A stretch of 40,263 bases of DNA from Phycisphaerae bacterium (GCA_029260235.1 JAJDDP010000227.1:1-40263), one strand, 5' to 3'. Counted from the stretch's first letter, positions 1-9,308 are shown. Numbers and translations are program-made. The notes: a model not told the origin generated them from the sequence alone.

Positions 1-111
1 ATGCAGTCGTTCGTAGAATGCATGCCCGGGAAAGGAAGGCAAATCTTGCGTAGCCAGCCAGAAACCTGCCTGCACATCCTTGCGCCGGCCCATCGCCATA
101 AGTGATCCTCC

Positions 112-774
112 ATGATCCGCACATCCGAACTGGCAGCCTACGCCATACCACGGCTGTCAAGGGACTTTTGCAACGGACTGGTAGGGCACTTGCGGATGTT
201 GTCAAGCCTGGGGGCGGACTCAGTCGGCGTGGAAGTGAATCCGCTCTTCCAGGCGTTATATAGTCAGCCCGACGACCAAGGGACTGTCCAAGGTGGTAGC
301 GGCGTTGGTGGGCACCTCAAACTTCTCCTGGGGAAGTTCCCCGCTGACGCAGAGTTGGCCGAGGCTGTCGGTGGCGGGTACGACCTATTTATCTCCAAGA
401 ACGTCTTGAAACGCGGCTACATCCACCCAGCCAAGAAAGTCGACCCGAGGATGACCATCCAACTCGGCGTGGATGACAAGGTCTATGTTCAGGCGATGCA
501 TAGCATGCTCAATTGTGGCGGCTTGGCGATCATCTACAACATCTGCCCTGCCATGGCCAAACAGGACGATCCGTACATCCCCTGGGCTGACGGGCGCTGC
601 CCGTTTGATCGAACACTCTTGGAAGACGCCGGCTTTGAAGTATTGGCCTATGATCAGGACGACTCCTTGGCCATCCATGAATTCTGGATGACGCTCAATC
701 TGAACCGAGGGCAAGATCGCGCTGCCCTGGGCAAGACTATTTTTGCCACCTACACGCTCATCCGAAAGCGGTAG
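112..774 (+). CDS. SAM-dependent methyltransferase-like protein, degenerate or incomplete N-terminus
   Basis: The 220-residue product has the middle and end of a class I methyltransferase fold: a strand ending in an acidic residue (GVEVNP, about residues 39-44), a strand-4-like segment (YDLFISKN) and a late strand after a CGG turn (GGLAIIYN). The glycine-rich SAM loop should lie just before HLRML, but residues 18-25 read DFCNGLVG instead of a DxGxGxG pattern. Reading the codons near 165-180 one base out would give an N-G-T-G-G loop, so a small compensated frameshift is possible. I see no ribosome site before the ATG. The same frame is also open from position 1 to a stop at 103-105. The gene may be decayed, mis-started or a divergent full-length protein. 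Substrate unknown. Confidence 0.6.
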   Translation: MIRTSELAAYAIPRLSRDFCNGLVGHLRMLSSLGADSVGVEVNPLFQALYSQPDDQGTVQGGSGVGGHLKLLLGKFPADAELAEAVGGGYDLFISKNVLKRGYIHPAKKVDPRMTIQLGVDDKVYVQAMHSMLNCGGLAIIYNICPAMAKQDDPYIPWADGRCPFDRTLLEDAGFEVLAYDQDDSLAIHEFWMTLNLNRGQDRAALGKTIFATYTLIRKR

Positions 775-826
775 CCAGACTCCGATCCATTCTTCAACAG
801 GATTGACATGACCTCATCCCGCGCGG

Positions 827-835
827 TGCTATAAT
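827..835 (+). promoter_or_regulatory. Extended -10 promoter for the rlmI-like gene
   Basis: The string TGCTATAAT is a consensus extended -10 element (TGnTATAAT). It ends 6 nt before the ATG at 842, so a start site at the usual distance would fall on or next to the start codon, suggesting a leaderless or nearly leaderless message. A TTGACA lies at 803-808, but its 21-nt spacing is too long for a normal -35. Seen in sequence; transcription is inferred. Confidence 0.5.
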
Positions 836-841
836 GAGGCC

Positions 842-2041
842 ATGATTGAATCCCAAGAGAATGCGGCCACGCTCGATAAGGCTAGCCCGACCGTATGCGT
901 GCGAACGGCTGTCTACCATACCTTCATCTATAAGAAGATGGTGGGGCAGGCGTCACCCGATGCCAAACCGGGTGACGTGGTAACCGTCACGGACAAGAAC
1001 GGGATACGTCTGGGGCATGCGTTCTACAACCCGCGTTCGAGTATCACCCTGCGCATGTTGCAATTCGGTGATCGCCCGTTTGACGACGCGTTTTGGAAAG
1101 AAACCATCCTTCGGGCGGTGGCACTTAGAATCGGGGTGCTCAATCTCGACCGACATACCGACGCCTACCGCTTGGTCCATTCTGAAGGCGACGGCATTAG
1201 CGGCTTGGTGGTTGATAAGTACGGCGACTGCCTGTCAATCGAGGTGTTTAGCCTAGGGATCTGGAGGCAAATCGAGCGTCTCTTGCCCCTATTGCACGAA
1301 GCTGCCGGTACGAAGCACCATCTCGTTCGTATCGACAGCCGGGTTCAAGAACAAGAAGGCTTCAAGGCTGATCCGATTCAATCCGAAGGTATGCCCAAAG
1401 CAATTGAAATCCGTGAAAATGATTTGAGATTTCAGATCCAATTTGAACCGGGGCATAAGACGGGCTTTTTCTGTGACCAGCGGGATAACCGTCAGCGACT
1501 TGCTGCCTTGACGCGGGGTCGAGATGTGCTCGATCTCTGCAGTTACACAGGCGCGTTTGGCCTCTATGCCATGAAGCAAGGTGGGGCCAAGAGTGTGACC
1601 TGCGTGGATCTAGACGAACGGCCCATCGAACAAGCCCAGAAGAACGCCAACTTGAATCAAGCACGGATGAAAACGGTTCACTCGGACGCGTTCATCTATA
1701 TGCGACAGATGGGGGAGAATCAGCGCCTGTTCGATGTGGTAGTGCTCGATCCGCCCAAACTGGTTTTTGGCAAGAATGACACCGGTCAGGGACGGTTCAA
1801 GTACGCCGACTTGAATCGGCTGGCTGCGGGCTTGGTTAGGCCGGGGGGCATCTTGCTGACCTGTTCGTGCAGCGGAGCACTACCGGCCGACGAGTTCACC
1901 AAGTTGGTGATTTCATCGACCCAGCGAGCAGGGCGAGAACCCCAGCTTCTGGGCACCAATGGTCCGGGGATGGATCACCCCGTCTCGCCGCGGTGCGCAG
2001 AATCTTCCTACCTAAAGGCTGTCTGGCTGCGATTGATGTGA
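842..2041 (+). CDS. rlmI: RlmI-type class I rRNA (cytosine-C5) methyltransferase
   Basis: This 399-residue protein matches the length and layout of the RlmI/YccW family: an N-terminal PUA-like RNA-binding part (about 18-80), a linking domain with HSEGDGISGLVVDKYG, and a C-terminal SAM-dependent methyltransferase. Family motifs are clear: GHKTGFFCDQRDNR from residue 204, the SAM loop DLCSYTGAFG from 231, the DPPK motif from 303, and TCSCS at 340-344 with the likely nucleophilic cysteines 341/343. RlmI itself methylates C1962 of 23S rRNA; the exact target here is inferred by family. The gene stands alone and converges with gltA, with 37 nt between them. The only upstream signal is the extended -10 element directly before the ATG. 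Confidence 0.92.
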   Translation: MIESQENAATLDKASPTVCVRTAVYHTFIYKKMVGQASPDAKPGDVVTVTDKNGIRLGHAFYNPRSSITLRMLQFGDRPFDDAFWKETILRAVALRIGVLNLDRHTDAYRLVHSEGDGISGLVVDKYGDCLSIEVFSLGIWRQIERLLPLLHEAAGTKHHLVRIDSRVQEQEGFKADPIQSEGMPKAIEIRENDLRFQIQFEPGHKTGFFCDQRDNRQRLAALTRGRDVLDLCSYTGAFGLYAMKQGGAKSVTCVDLDERPIEQAQKNANLNQARMKTVHSDAFIYMRQMGENQRLFDVVVLDPPKLVFGKNDTGQGRFKYADLNRLAAGLVRPGGILLTCSCSGALPADEFTKLVISSTQRAGREPQLLGTNGPGMDHPVSPRCAESSYLKAVWLRLM

Positions 2042-2078
2042 CCGAATCTGCAGTCAGCCGCGGTCCTCGACAAGCAAC

Positions 2079-3362
2079 CTATCTCTTCTGGATTGGCTCA
2101 TAGGACCTGGGCGTGGCCCCTATATAAATCTGTCGAGGACGATAGATGCGCCCGGCGCCTTCGGTCATTTCTTTCCACTGAGCGATCCAGCCCGGTAGTC
2201 GGCCCATGGCGAAGATGACGGTGAACATGTCGGTGGGAATGCCAATCGCCCGGTACATGATGCCGCTGTAGAAATCAACGTTGGGGAACAGTTTTCGCTC
2301 AATGAAGTACTCGTCATTGAGTGCCGTCTCTTCGAGTTTGGCTGCTATCTCAAGCAGGGGGTCGTCTATGCCCAGTTCTTTGAGTAGGGCATCACTGCTC
2401 TTCTTGATGATATTCGCCCGGGGGTCGAAGTTCTTGTACACGCGGTGCCCAAAGCCCATGAGGCGGAAGGAGTCTTTCTTGTCCTTGGCTTTGGCGATGT
2501 ACTTGCTCGCATCGCCGCCGTCATCGTAGATCCGTTGCAGCATTTCGATGACTTTTTGATTGGCACCGCCATGAAGTGGTCCCCACAAGGCGCTGATCCC
2601 AGCCGATATGCAGGCATAGAGGTTGGCTTGGCTACTACCTACCATACGCACCGTGGAGGCAGAGCAGTTCTGCTCGTGATCGGCGTGGAGGATGAGCAGC
2701 TGATCGAGCGCGTGGCTGACCGTAGGTTTGATCTCGTAAGGCTCGCAGGGAACCGAGAACATCATCTTGAGAAAATTGCAGCAGAAATCCAGCGAGTTGT
2801 CCGGATAGATGGTCGGTTGGCCTACCGATTTCTTGTACGAGTAGGCAGCGATGGTCGCAATCTTGGCGATCAGCCGGCGGATGGTCAGATTAACGTGTTC
2901 AGGATGACCGGCGTTAATGGCGTTTTGATAGAAGGTGGACAGCGACGCAGTCATGGCGGCCAGGATGGCCATTGGATGCGCGTCCCGAGGATAGGCGTCG
3001 AAAAAGTGCCGCATATCTTCTTGCAACATGGTGTGCCTAGTTAGGTCGCTTTCAAAGTCATCGAGCTCAGCCCTTTTGGGGAGCTCGCCGTATATCAGCA
3101 AGTAACTCACCTCGGTGAAGCTGGAGTGAGCGCAGAGATCCTCGATTGAGTAGCCGCGGTAGTGCAGGATGCCGGCTTCGCCGTTGATGAAAGTAATAGT
3201 GCTCTCGCAAGAGCCGGTGTTGCCATACCCCTCGTCCAAGGTGATCAACCCGGAGGTCGCCCTCAGCTCTGAAATGTCGATGGCTAACTCGTGCTCGGTG
3301 CCCTCGACAACGGGAAGTTCATAGGACTGACCATCGATGGTGAGTGTTGCATTCCTGCTCAT
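2079..3362 (-). CDS. gltA: Citrate synthase (type II, GltA family)
   Basis: Condenses acetyl-CoA and oxaloacetate into citrate, the entry step of the TCA cycle, in the cytoplasm. The 427-residue length equals that of E. coli GltA, and the catalytic triad is in register: H264 in PLHGGAN, H306 in GFGHRVY and D363 in PNVDFYSG. The N-terminal beta domain (about 1-60) marks the type II hexameric class, which is often inhibited by NADH; that regulation is inferred from the family. The gene is monocistronic on the minus strand, convergent with the rlmI-like gene and divergent from pepD across 297 nt in which I could not fix a convincing promoter. It looks intact. Confidence 0.98.
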   Translation of the reverse strand: MSRNATLTIDGQSYELPVVEGTEHELAIDISELRATSGLITLDEGYGNTGSCESTITFINGEAGILHYRGYSIEDLCAHSSFTEVSYLLIYGELPKRAELDDFESDLTRHTMLQEDMRHFFDAYPRDAHPMAILAAMTASLSTFYQNAINAGHPEHVNLTIRRLIAKIATIAAYSYKKSVGQPTIYPDNSLDFCCNFLKMMFSVPCEPYEIKPTVSHALDQLLILHADHEQNCSASTVRMVGSSQANLYACISAGISALWGPLHGGANQKVIEMLQRIYDDGGDASKYIAKAKDKKDSFRLMGFGHRVYKNFDPRANIIKKSSDALLKELGIDDPLLEIAAKLEETALNDEYFIERKLFPNVDFYSGIMYRAIGIPTDMFTVIFAMGRLPGWIAQWKEMTEGAGRIYRPRQIYIGATPRSYEPIQKR

Positions 3363-3659
3363 GGCTTTGCGCTCCGCTGGTGGTCTTGTTGAGACGCCGG
3401 ATGTGCGATCTGGGTCATAACGTATCTATCGGCAGCATCAGAGCCCGGGATTTCCCCGGAGCTGTCAAGCATGAAGAGGGACCGAAATTATCGTCCCGAA
3501 CTTGATGACATAGGCAGGATAGCAGCCAATATCGGGGCGCACAAGATCGGGGCGGGTTGGCACTTCGGTTGGTTTCACCCCAACCTCAAGCTCCTATGCT
3601 GGACAGCAGCACGCTGGGGGTTTAGATACAGGCTTTCTCAACTATAAAAAGAGGATCAA

Positions 3660-5162
3660 ATGTCCCAGAATACCAATTTGCAAACTGTGCAGAACCTCGA
3701 ACCTCAGCAGGTTTGGTCGGTCTTCGCCGGATTAGCGGCCGTACCCAGGCCATCTCGCAAGGAAGAGGCCATTCGAAACCACATGCGCGATATAGCCAGT
3801 AGCCACAGCTTCAAAGTGCACGAAGATAGCACCGGCAATCTCCTCGTTGAGGTCCCGGCTACAAAGGGTTGCGAGCGTGCCCCCCTTGTTGTGCTCCAGG
3901 CGCACCTCGACATGGTGTGCGAAAAGAATTCGGACGTGGATCACAACTTCGACAACGATCCTATCGAGCTTGTCTTGGATTCCGACGCAGAGGGCTTGCA
4001 GATCATTCGGGCAAATGGGACGACGCTCGGCGCCGACAACGGGATCGGGATGGCCTTGGCGTTTGCGGCTGCGTCGTCTTCGGATGTCACCCACGGCCCC
4101 CTGGAGTTGCTCCTGACCATGGACGAGGAAACCGGCATGACCGGTGCCAAGGCGCTGACCTCGAACTCCTTCAAGGGACGACGCCTGATCAACCTCGATT
4201 CGGAAGAGGATGACGCCCTCTACATTGGCTGCGCCGGTGGGTTTGACGTCACCTTGTCCTGGGCGTTTGAAGCCACGCAGATAGAAGACGGAGCAGAGGT
4301 CGTTTCGGTGAAGATCACAGGCCTTAGTGGCGGACATTCAGGCTGCGACATTCACCTCAATCGTCTCAATGCGAACAAGTTGCTCGCCCAAGTATTCAAT
4401 GAAGCCGGCAACGACAAGCTCCGCTTGGTGGATGCAGACGGCGGCAGCTTGCGCAACGCTATCCCCCGCGAGGCCACAATCACAGTGGCCGGCGGCACCG
4501 GATTGTGCGATTCGCTCAAGAAAGCAGCCGAGCATGTCCAAGAGCATTCCCGCAAGTATGGTGAACCTGACTGCAGCATTTGCGTGGCTGCCGGCCCCGA
4601 TGATGCCGCAGCGCTCGGAGCGGTCTCGGCAGAGGAAACGCGGGACGTGCTGAGAGCATTGACGGCCATCCCGTTTGGGCCGTTGGCGATAGTTCCCGAC
4701 ATCCCCGGGTTGGTGCAAACCTCCAATAATCTTTCCACGCTAAAGACGCGGCGGGACAACGAGGGGCAACTCTACATCGAAATAGGATGCCTCACCCGAA
4801 GCTCCTCCGATGTTCAAATTCACGATGCCGTCGGGCAAATTAGAGCAGTCGGTCAGCTCGCCGGTGCCAAAGTACGGGCTGGTAACGATTACCCGGGTTG
4901 GCAACCCAATATCGATTCAACCCTGCTGTCTGTCTGCGGCCGAATCTACAAGGAACTGTTCGGTGAAGCGGCCCATGTGACAGCGATACACGCGGGCCTC
5001 GAATGTGGCATCATCGGGGAACGTGTCGGTGGCGAAATAGACATGATCTCCTTCGGCCCCCGGATCGAAGGCGCTCACAGCCCCGACGAACGCGTTTATG
5101 TCAAATCCGTCCAAAAAACCTGGACCTACCTGAAAGCTGTCTTGGCTGAATTGACCAAGTAG
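3660..5162 (+). CDS. pepD: Aminoacyl-histidine dipeptidase PepD (peptidase family M20C)
   Basis: A di-zinc cytosolic dipeptidase that releases amino acids from Xaa-His and other dipeptides. The 500-residue product carries the whole M20 metal site: H82 and D84 (QAHLDMV), D126 (GADNG), E156/E157 (MDEET), D180 (NLDSEE) and H473 (EGAHSPDE). The dimerisation or lid domain sits in the middle (GLSGGHSG, about residues 220-227). The ATG is preceded by AGAGGA at short spacing. The lipoprotein gene that follows begins 27 nt after its stop, so read-through is possible, but the two share no obvious function. Confidence 0.96.
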   Translation: MSQNTNLQTVQNLEPQQVWSVFAGLAAVPRPSRKEEAIRNHMRDIASSHSFKVHEDSTGNLLVEVPATKGCERAPLVVLQAHLDMVCEKNSDVDHNFDNDPIELVLDSDAEGLQIIRANGTTLGADNGIGMALAFAAASSSDVTHGPLELLLTMDEETGMTGAKALTSNSFKGRRLINLDSEEDDALYIGCAGGFDVTLSWAFEATQIEDGAEVVSVKITGLSGGHSGCDIHLNRLNANKLLAQVFNEAGNDKLRLVDADGGSLRNAIPREATITVAGGTGLCDSLKKAAEHVQEHSRKYGEPDCSICVAAGPDDAAALGAVSAEETRDVLRALTAIPFGPLAIVPDIPGLVQTSNNLSTLKTRRDNEGQLYIEIGCLTRSSSDVQIHDAVGQIRAVGQLAGAKVRAGNDYPGWQPNIDSTLLSVCGRIYKELFGEAAHVTAIHAGLECGIIGERVGGEIDMISFGPRIEGAHSPDERVYVKSVQKTWTYLKAVLAELTK

Positions 5163-5189
5163 TGGGGGAGCAGTATTGGGGGAGCACCT

Positions 5190-6368
5190 ATGAAGAGAAT
5201 ATTGACTTCTGGCCGAGTTGTATTCCTGGCATCGCTGTCAGCCCTCGTTGGACTCGCCCTTGCCTCTGGATGTCAGATGGGTGCAGGTGGCAGTAGCGGT
5301 AGCAATAGCACCGCCGCGCCTGGCGATGAAGGTAACACTAACCTCAATGGTGACGAGGACGGGAGCGGCGGTGCCGACAACGGCACCGATACCGGCGGCG
5401 CTAACGGCAACAGCGACGAGACCGACGACGACATCAACGCTGACGGAAATACCAACAGCGATGACAATACCAATAGCAACGAATCAATGGACGGCAACGA
5501 AAACACGAATGTGGGAGAGGAAGAGGTCGATCTTTCTGCCATTTGTACGGTCTTAGGCGACGCCGCCGAGTGTGAAGACGACCCTCGGCTCACTGATGAT
5601 GAGTGCATCGACGCCTTCCAGGCATTGTGCTCAGAGCTGTCTATGGGCTGCGATGAGATTATCCAGGAATGCGAATCGGGACTTGATTGTGCAGCTGCCG
5701 TTGGAAGCGAACTAGCCGATCAGTGCGAGCGGCTATATGCCGTTTTCTGCGAGGAGGCCGCGGAATTTTGCGGCATTGTTGCCGACGGCCAGAGTCCAAC
5801 CGATGCTGAGTGCCTAGATGTGGCCCTGGCCGGTTTTGAGTTTGACCGATTCATCGCCTGCATTGAGCCGGTTCCCGTCGTTTCGTCCACTTCGCAGGGA
5901 GTCGCCCTCCAAAGTCAGTGCGGCCAAGCCATCATCGAGTGTACGTCCAGCTGGCCCACGCCGCTCATTGTTGTTCAAGCCCGTAACGGCCAAATCGTCA
6001 CCAGCACTGCAACCGGTTTCATCGTTCAAGGCAGTGATGCCAATGCCCGGGAGTTGGTGCAATTCATCGGCGGCAACACAACCCTCGGCGCCGGGGCTAC
6101 TGAAGTTTCCTATCGTTGGAGCAGCGGGGCAGTCGATGTCGATCCATGCACGCTAGCGCCAGGCGAGGAGTTGTCTACAGACGCAGATCCCCAACTGCTC
6201 TTGGCGGAGGGATTTCATTACATCCGCCTGACCGTCGAGAATGACATCGTCGAGGCTTCCCTCGTGCTGGATGGTTGTGGTACAACTTTGGAAGATGTAC
6301 CGAATTCAGACTTCCTGGAGATTGAGGTCGAGGTCCGGGACCAGGGCTTGGACACTGGAGAAACATAA
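5190..6368 (+). CDS. Lipoprotein with long Asn/Asp/Gly linker and Cys-rich domain
   Basis: Residues 1-27 form a lipoprotein signal peptide (basic MKR start, hydrophobic core, ASGC lipobox) with acylation predicted at C28. Residues 29-115 are a low-complexity linker of Asn, Asp, Gly, Thr and Ser. Next comes a segment of about 110 residues with at least a dozen cysteines in helix-like spacing (for example ELSMGCDEI, EFCGI), then a beta-rich C-terminal domain to residue 392. I do not recognise a catalytic motif. Linkers of this kind are common in lipoproteins of Phycisphaerae-like planctomycetes. The stop is one base before the ATG of the PQQ/EF-hand gene, so the two are almost certainly co-transcribed. 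Function unknown; a cell-surface role is inferred. Confidence 0.85.
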   Translation: MKRILTSGRVVFLASLSALVGLALASGCQMGAGGSSGSNSTAAPGDEGNTNLNGDEDGSGGADNGTDTGGANGNSDETDDDINADGNTNSDDNTNSNESMDGNENTNVGEEEVDLSAICTVLGDAAECEDDPRLTDDECIDAFQALCSELSMGCDEIIQECESGLDCAAAVGSELADQCERLYAVFCEEAAEFCGIVADGQSPTDAECLDVALAGFEFDRFIACIEPVPVVSSTSQGVALQSQCGQAIIECTSSWPTPLIVVQARNGQIVTSTATGFIVQGSDANARELVQFIGGNTTLGAGATEVSYRWSSGAVDVDPCTLAPGEELSTDADPQLLLAEGFHYIRLTVENDIVEASLVLDGCGTTLEDVPNSDFLEIEVEVRDQGLDTGET

Positions 6369-6369
6369 C

Positions 6370-8058
6370 ATGCATCGACACCTTCTTTTCGTCGTCATTT
6401 TGATCGAAGTTACGGTGCTATCTATTGCCGGCGTTGCCCGGGCCGATTGGACCCGTTTTCGCGGGCCCAACGGATCAGGCATTGCATCTAGCGATCAACC
6501 CATGCCGGTGCGGTGGAGCGCCTCAGCCAACCTAGAGTGGAAGGCTGAATTGCCTGGAGCGGGGGCATCGTGCCCCATCGTGGTGGGCGATCGTGTATTC
6601 GTCACCTGCTATTCGGGATACGGCACTAGCCGCGAAGAGCCGGGTGAGCAGAAGGATCTCAAGCGACACATTGTCTGCCTGGATTCCAAGGATGGGAAGG
6701 TGCTCTGGAGCAAGACCATCGATGCCGTCCTGCCGGAAGATCCATACGACGGCATTGGGGTTCCAGCTCACGGCTATGCATCAAGCACGCCCATCTCCGA
6801 CGGCAAGAACGTTTTCGTATTCTTCGGCAAGACTGGAGCCTTGGCCTTCGATGAGAACGGCGAACAACTTTGGCAGACGAGTGTGGGTATCGAATCCGAC
6901 CCTCGGCGATGGGGCTCTGCCTCTAGTCCAATTCTGTACAAGAACCTGCTGATCGTACCCGCTGCGGCTGAGAGCGAAGCGCTCATCGCCCTCGACAAGA
7001 AGACTGGCAAGGAAGTGTGGCGTCAAGAGGCTTCGGGGCTGGCGAATTCCTGGAGCACGCCCATTCTCGTAGAAGTCAACAACGGCCGAACCGACTTGGT
7101 CATCGGTGTCACCCAGGAGATCTGGGGCCTTAATCCAAAAACGGGCAAGTTGCGGTGGTATTGCGAAGGTGCCAAAAGCAACTCGTTCTGTTCGAGCCTT
7201 GTGGCCGATGGCGGGATTGTTTATGCGGTCGAGGGTCGCAGTGGGGTATCGATTGCTGTCCGGGCTGGAGGGCAGGGAGATGTCACCAAGTCGCACGTCG
7301 TCTGGACGGGTCGCGATTCAAGCCGGTTTGGTTCGCCAATAGTTCGCAACGGGCGCATCTTCACCGTGGCCAATGGGGTCGCTTCGGTCACTGATGCCAA
7401 GACAGGTGAACGGATCAGCCGGACTCGTCTCGAAGGATCTGGCGCCGGCTCGGGTCAAGATTACGGTTCACCAATTCTCGCCGATGGGAAGCTGTACTAT
7501 GTGCGGCAGTCCGGCGAAATGTTCGTGCTGCAGGCCGATGACAAGCTGGAGCAACTGGCCCATAACCGTGTGATTAATGGCGGCAGCGAACTATTTAATG
7601 CTACACCCGCTGCCACCGATGGACGCCTGTTCGTGCGTTCAGACGAGCACCTCTATTGCATAGCTGCGATGGGGCAACCTGTGCCTGAAAATGCACTGGC
7701 CAACCGAACCGATGGGGACAAGGATGATACGCCGTCTGCCGAGGGGTCTGGTCAGAATCGAGCGGGCCGCGGTGATCGTCAGGATCGCAGGGCCGAAGGC
7801 AGAAATTTCGACCCAAGCGCCATGTTTAAGAGCCGCGACACCGATGGCGACGGCAAGCTAACCGCCGATGAACTCCCCGAGCGACTGAAAGGCCGCATGG
7901 AGCAGCTAGACAGCAACAAGGACGGGGCGGTGACCCTGGAAGAACTCAAGAAGGGTATGAGCCGGCGCGGCAGCGGCGGTCGAAACCGAGGCGGCCCACG
8001 CGGCAATCCCCGAGAGGGAATACCAGATCGCCCGCAACGCCCCGAGATGGAAGAATAG
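6370..8058 (+). CDS. Secreted PQQ-type beta-propeller protein with C-terminal EF-hands
   Basis: The ATG at 6370 is preferred because it gives a signal peptide ending near GVARA and sits one base after the previous stop; an upstream in-frame start would overlap the lipoprotein gene and lacks a signal peptide. After WTRFRGPNGSG come about seven blade-like repeats with the AxDxxTGKxxW signature (for example ALDKKTGKEVW, GLNPKTGKLRW) over residues 25-440. This fold resembles BamB and PQQ dehydrogenases, but no dehydrogenase residues are identifiable. Two calcium-binding EF-hand loops follow at D490 (DTDGDGKLTADE) and D514 (DSNKDGAVTLEE), then an Arg/Gly/Pro-rich tail to residue 562. Such propeller proteins are abundant in planctomycetes; the ligand is unknown. 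Confidence 0.88.
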   Translation: MHRHLLFVVILIEVTVLSIAGVARADWTRFRGPNGSGIASSDQPMPVRWSASANLEWKAELPGAGASCPIVVGDRVFVTCYSGYGTSREEPGEQKDLKRHIVCLDSKDGKVLWSKTIDAVLPEDPYDGIGVPAHGYASSTPISDGKNVFVFFGKTGALAFDENGEQLWQTSVGIESDPRRWGSASSPILYKNLLIVPAAAESEALIALDKKTGKEVWRQEASGLANSWSTPILVEVNNGRTDLVIGVTQEIWGLNPKTGKLRWYCEGAKSNSFCSSLVADGGIVYAVEGRSGVSIAVRAGGQGDVTKSHVVWTGRDSSRFGSPIVRNGRIFTVANGVASVTDAKTGERISRTRLEGSGAGSGQDYGSPILADGKLYYVRQSGEMFVLQADDKLEQLAHNRVINGGSELFNATPAATDGRLFVRSDEHLYCIAAMGQPVPENALANRTDGDKDDTPSAEGSGQNRAGRGDRQDRRAEGRNFDPSAMFKSRDTDGDGKLTADELPERLKGRMEQLDSNKDGAVTLEELKKGMSRRGSGGRNRGGPRGNPREGIPDRPQRPEMEE

Positions 8059-8165
8059 CGGCAATTCTACCTCGGCAACGACGGGGCGAAATGGTGCCTG
8101 GACGCCTAATTCTGAGACGCCAGTAACAGCCGCTGTTGCGAAGCGGTATGCTCCTGCCTTGATTG

Positions 8166-8214
8166 CCTGTCGCCGGAGCAACGACCCGGCGGGTGGGGCG
8201 TTGCTCCGGACAGG
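8166..8214. terminator. Strong hairpin between convergent genes
   Basis: An arm CCTGTCGCCGGAGCAACG (8166-8183) is followed by its near-perfect complement CGTTGCTCCGGACAGG (8199-8214), with one small bulge and a 15-nt loop. It lies between the end of the PQQ/EF-hand gene and the end of the minus-strand lipoprotein gene, so it can serve both directions. There is no clear T-run on either side, so it may be a factor-assisted terminator or an mRNA 3'-end stabiliser. I see no gene in the rest of 8059-8268. Confidence 0.6.
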
Positions 8215-8268
8215 TCAGGCATCTTGCAGATTCGAGAATCCTGGTTGTCTTTTGATGGCGTCGCGAGC

Positions 8269-9177
8269 CTAGCCGCGGATGAATTCCACGCTTCCGGTTG
8301 GATTGGTGGCTGCGCTGTTGCCCATGCTTTGATCGACGCCAATACCCACGTCTTCAATGTCCGCATCGACCAGTGGTTTGATGGCAAAAGGAGCTGCTGC
8401 GTCATCTGGATCCGGCTCTACGCTGATTACCGCTGCGAATCCAGCTGTGAGCACCATCGCGGGATCAATGAAATCCTGCCCGGGGAAGGGCGGGAAGTCG
8501 TCGGGGCCGCTGGTAGCACCAGCGCCGTCATCATCTGCCGCGTCAGCCATGGAGAATCGTCCGGTGCTGATCGGGCCATCAGCGCCCGCTACCCATCCTT
8601 CGTAGACCCAACCCGCGGGCAACTCGGGCAGTTCTAGCGAAACGGCTGGACCACCCTCGGTAATGGTCAGCCACCAGATGCCCTGATCGAAATCATCATC
8701 GGTGTCGGCTGTGGAAGGTGTGTTCAAGATGAACGTGCCAGCCGCGGTGGCAAAATCCGAGCCGAGCGCAGCCCCATGACCAACCGTCAGGTCAGCGGCA
8801 TCGTCTGCAAGGTCACCGGCTAGGAGATGCGTGTCAGCCGGTTCAGGCGGATCATTCTCCACCGGCTCGATAGTGAGCACGAAGGTCGTGGCTGAATCCG
8901 CATCCGACTGGGATACGTCGAAGTCGGTGGTCGACAGCTGCCCGTCCGCGACGACTCCAAACTTACCGGTAGACACCGGGGCGCCATCCACGATGAGCCA
9001 CCCTTCATACTCGAATCCTTCTCCCAAGGGCTCCACCCCCTCAAGTGTGAGCCGCAGCGTCACCGTGCTCGGCTCTGAACCGCCGTCTGATCCGCCTCCG
9101 CCCGGATTCGTGGCGCATCCAGCTGCCCAGCAAGCAGGCAAGACCAAGAGAAGTTCCCGATGTCGATTCTTGCGCAT
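8269..9177 (-). CDS. Lipoprotein with two RskA-like (anti-sigma-K-type) repeats
   Basis: The 302-residue product starts with MRKNRHR, a hydrophobic core and an AAGC lipobox (C21), followed by a Gly/Ser linker. Two similar beta domains follow, each with the core Y-E-G-W-x(6)-P-(V/I)-S-T-G-(K/R)-F: once at about 57-73 and again at about 192-208. This core resembles the sensor part of anti-sigma-K/RskA proteins (YxLWLxxxGxPVSAGxF), but there is no sigma-binding domain and no internal membrane helix. It lies downstream of the ECF sigma/anti-sigma pair on the same strand, separated by 178 nt that hold a hairpin. A ligand-sensing or regulon-member role is inferred only from fold resemblance and context. 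Confidence 0.7.
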   Translation of the reverse strand: MRKNRHRELLLVLPACWAAGCATNPGGGGSDGGSEPSTVTLRLTLEGVEPLGEGFEYEGWLIVDGAPVSTGKFGVVADGQLSTTDFDVSQSDADSATTFVLTIEPVENDPPEPADTHLLAGDLADDAADLTVGHGAALGSDFATAAGTFILNTPSTADTDDDFDQGIWWLTITEGGPAVSLELPELPAGWVYEGWVAGADGPISTGRFSMADAADDDGAGATSGPDDFPPFPGQDFIDPAMVLTAGFAAVISVEPDPDDAAAPFAIKPLVDADIEDVGIGVDQSMGNSAATNPTGSVEFIRG

Positions 9178-9308
9178 GATGCACCCTTCTTAGTATGAGG
9201 ATTGGTTCAAGGCCATCGACGGCCAGTTGCATGGTTAGTCGCGGAGTTGCCGATTGGCTTACATCAATTTCCGAATTCTTGCCGGACTTTTGCGAGTCGA
9301 GATGAGGT

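Noticed and set aside
803..808. TTGACA as -35 for the rlmI-like gene
   Set aside because: Spacing to TATAAT is 21 nt, too long; the extended -10 explains the promoter better.
2445..3044. 199-codon plus-strand frame
   Set aside because: Shadow of gltA, whose catalytic residues are all in the other frame.
3732..4337. 201-codon minus-strand frame
   Set aside because: It lies opposite the well-supported pepD gene and has no domain or ribosome site.
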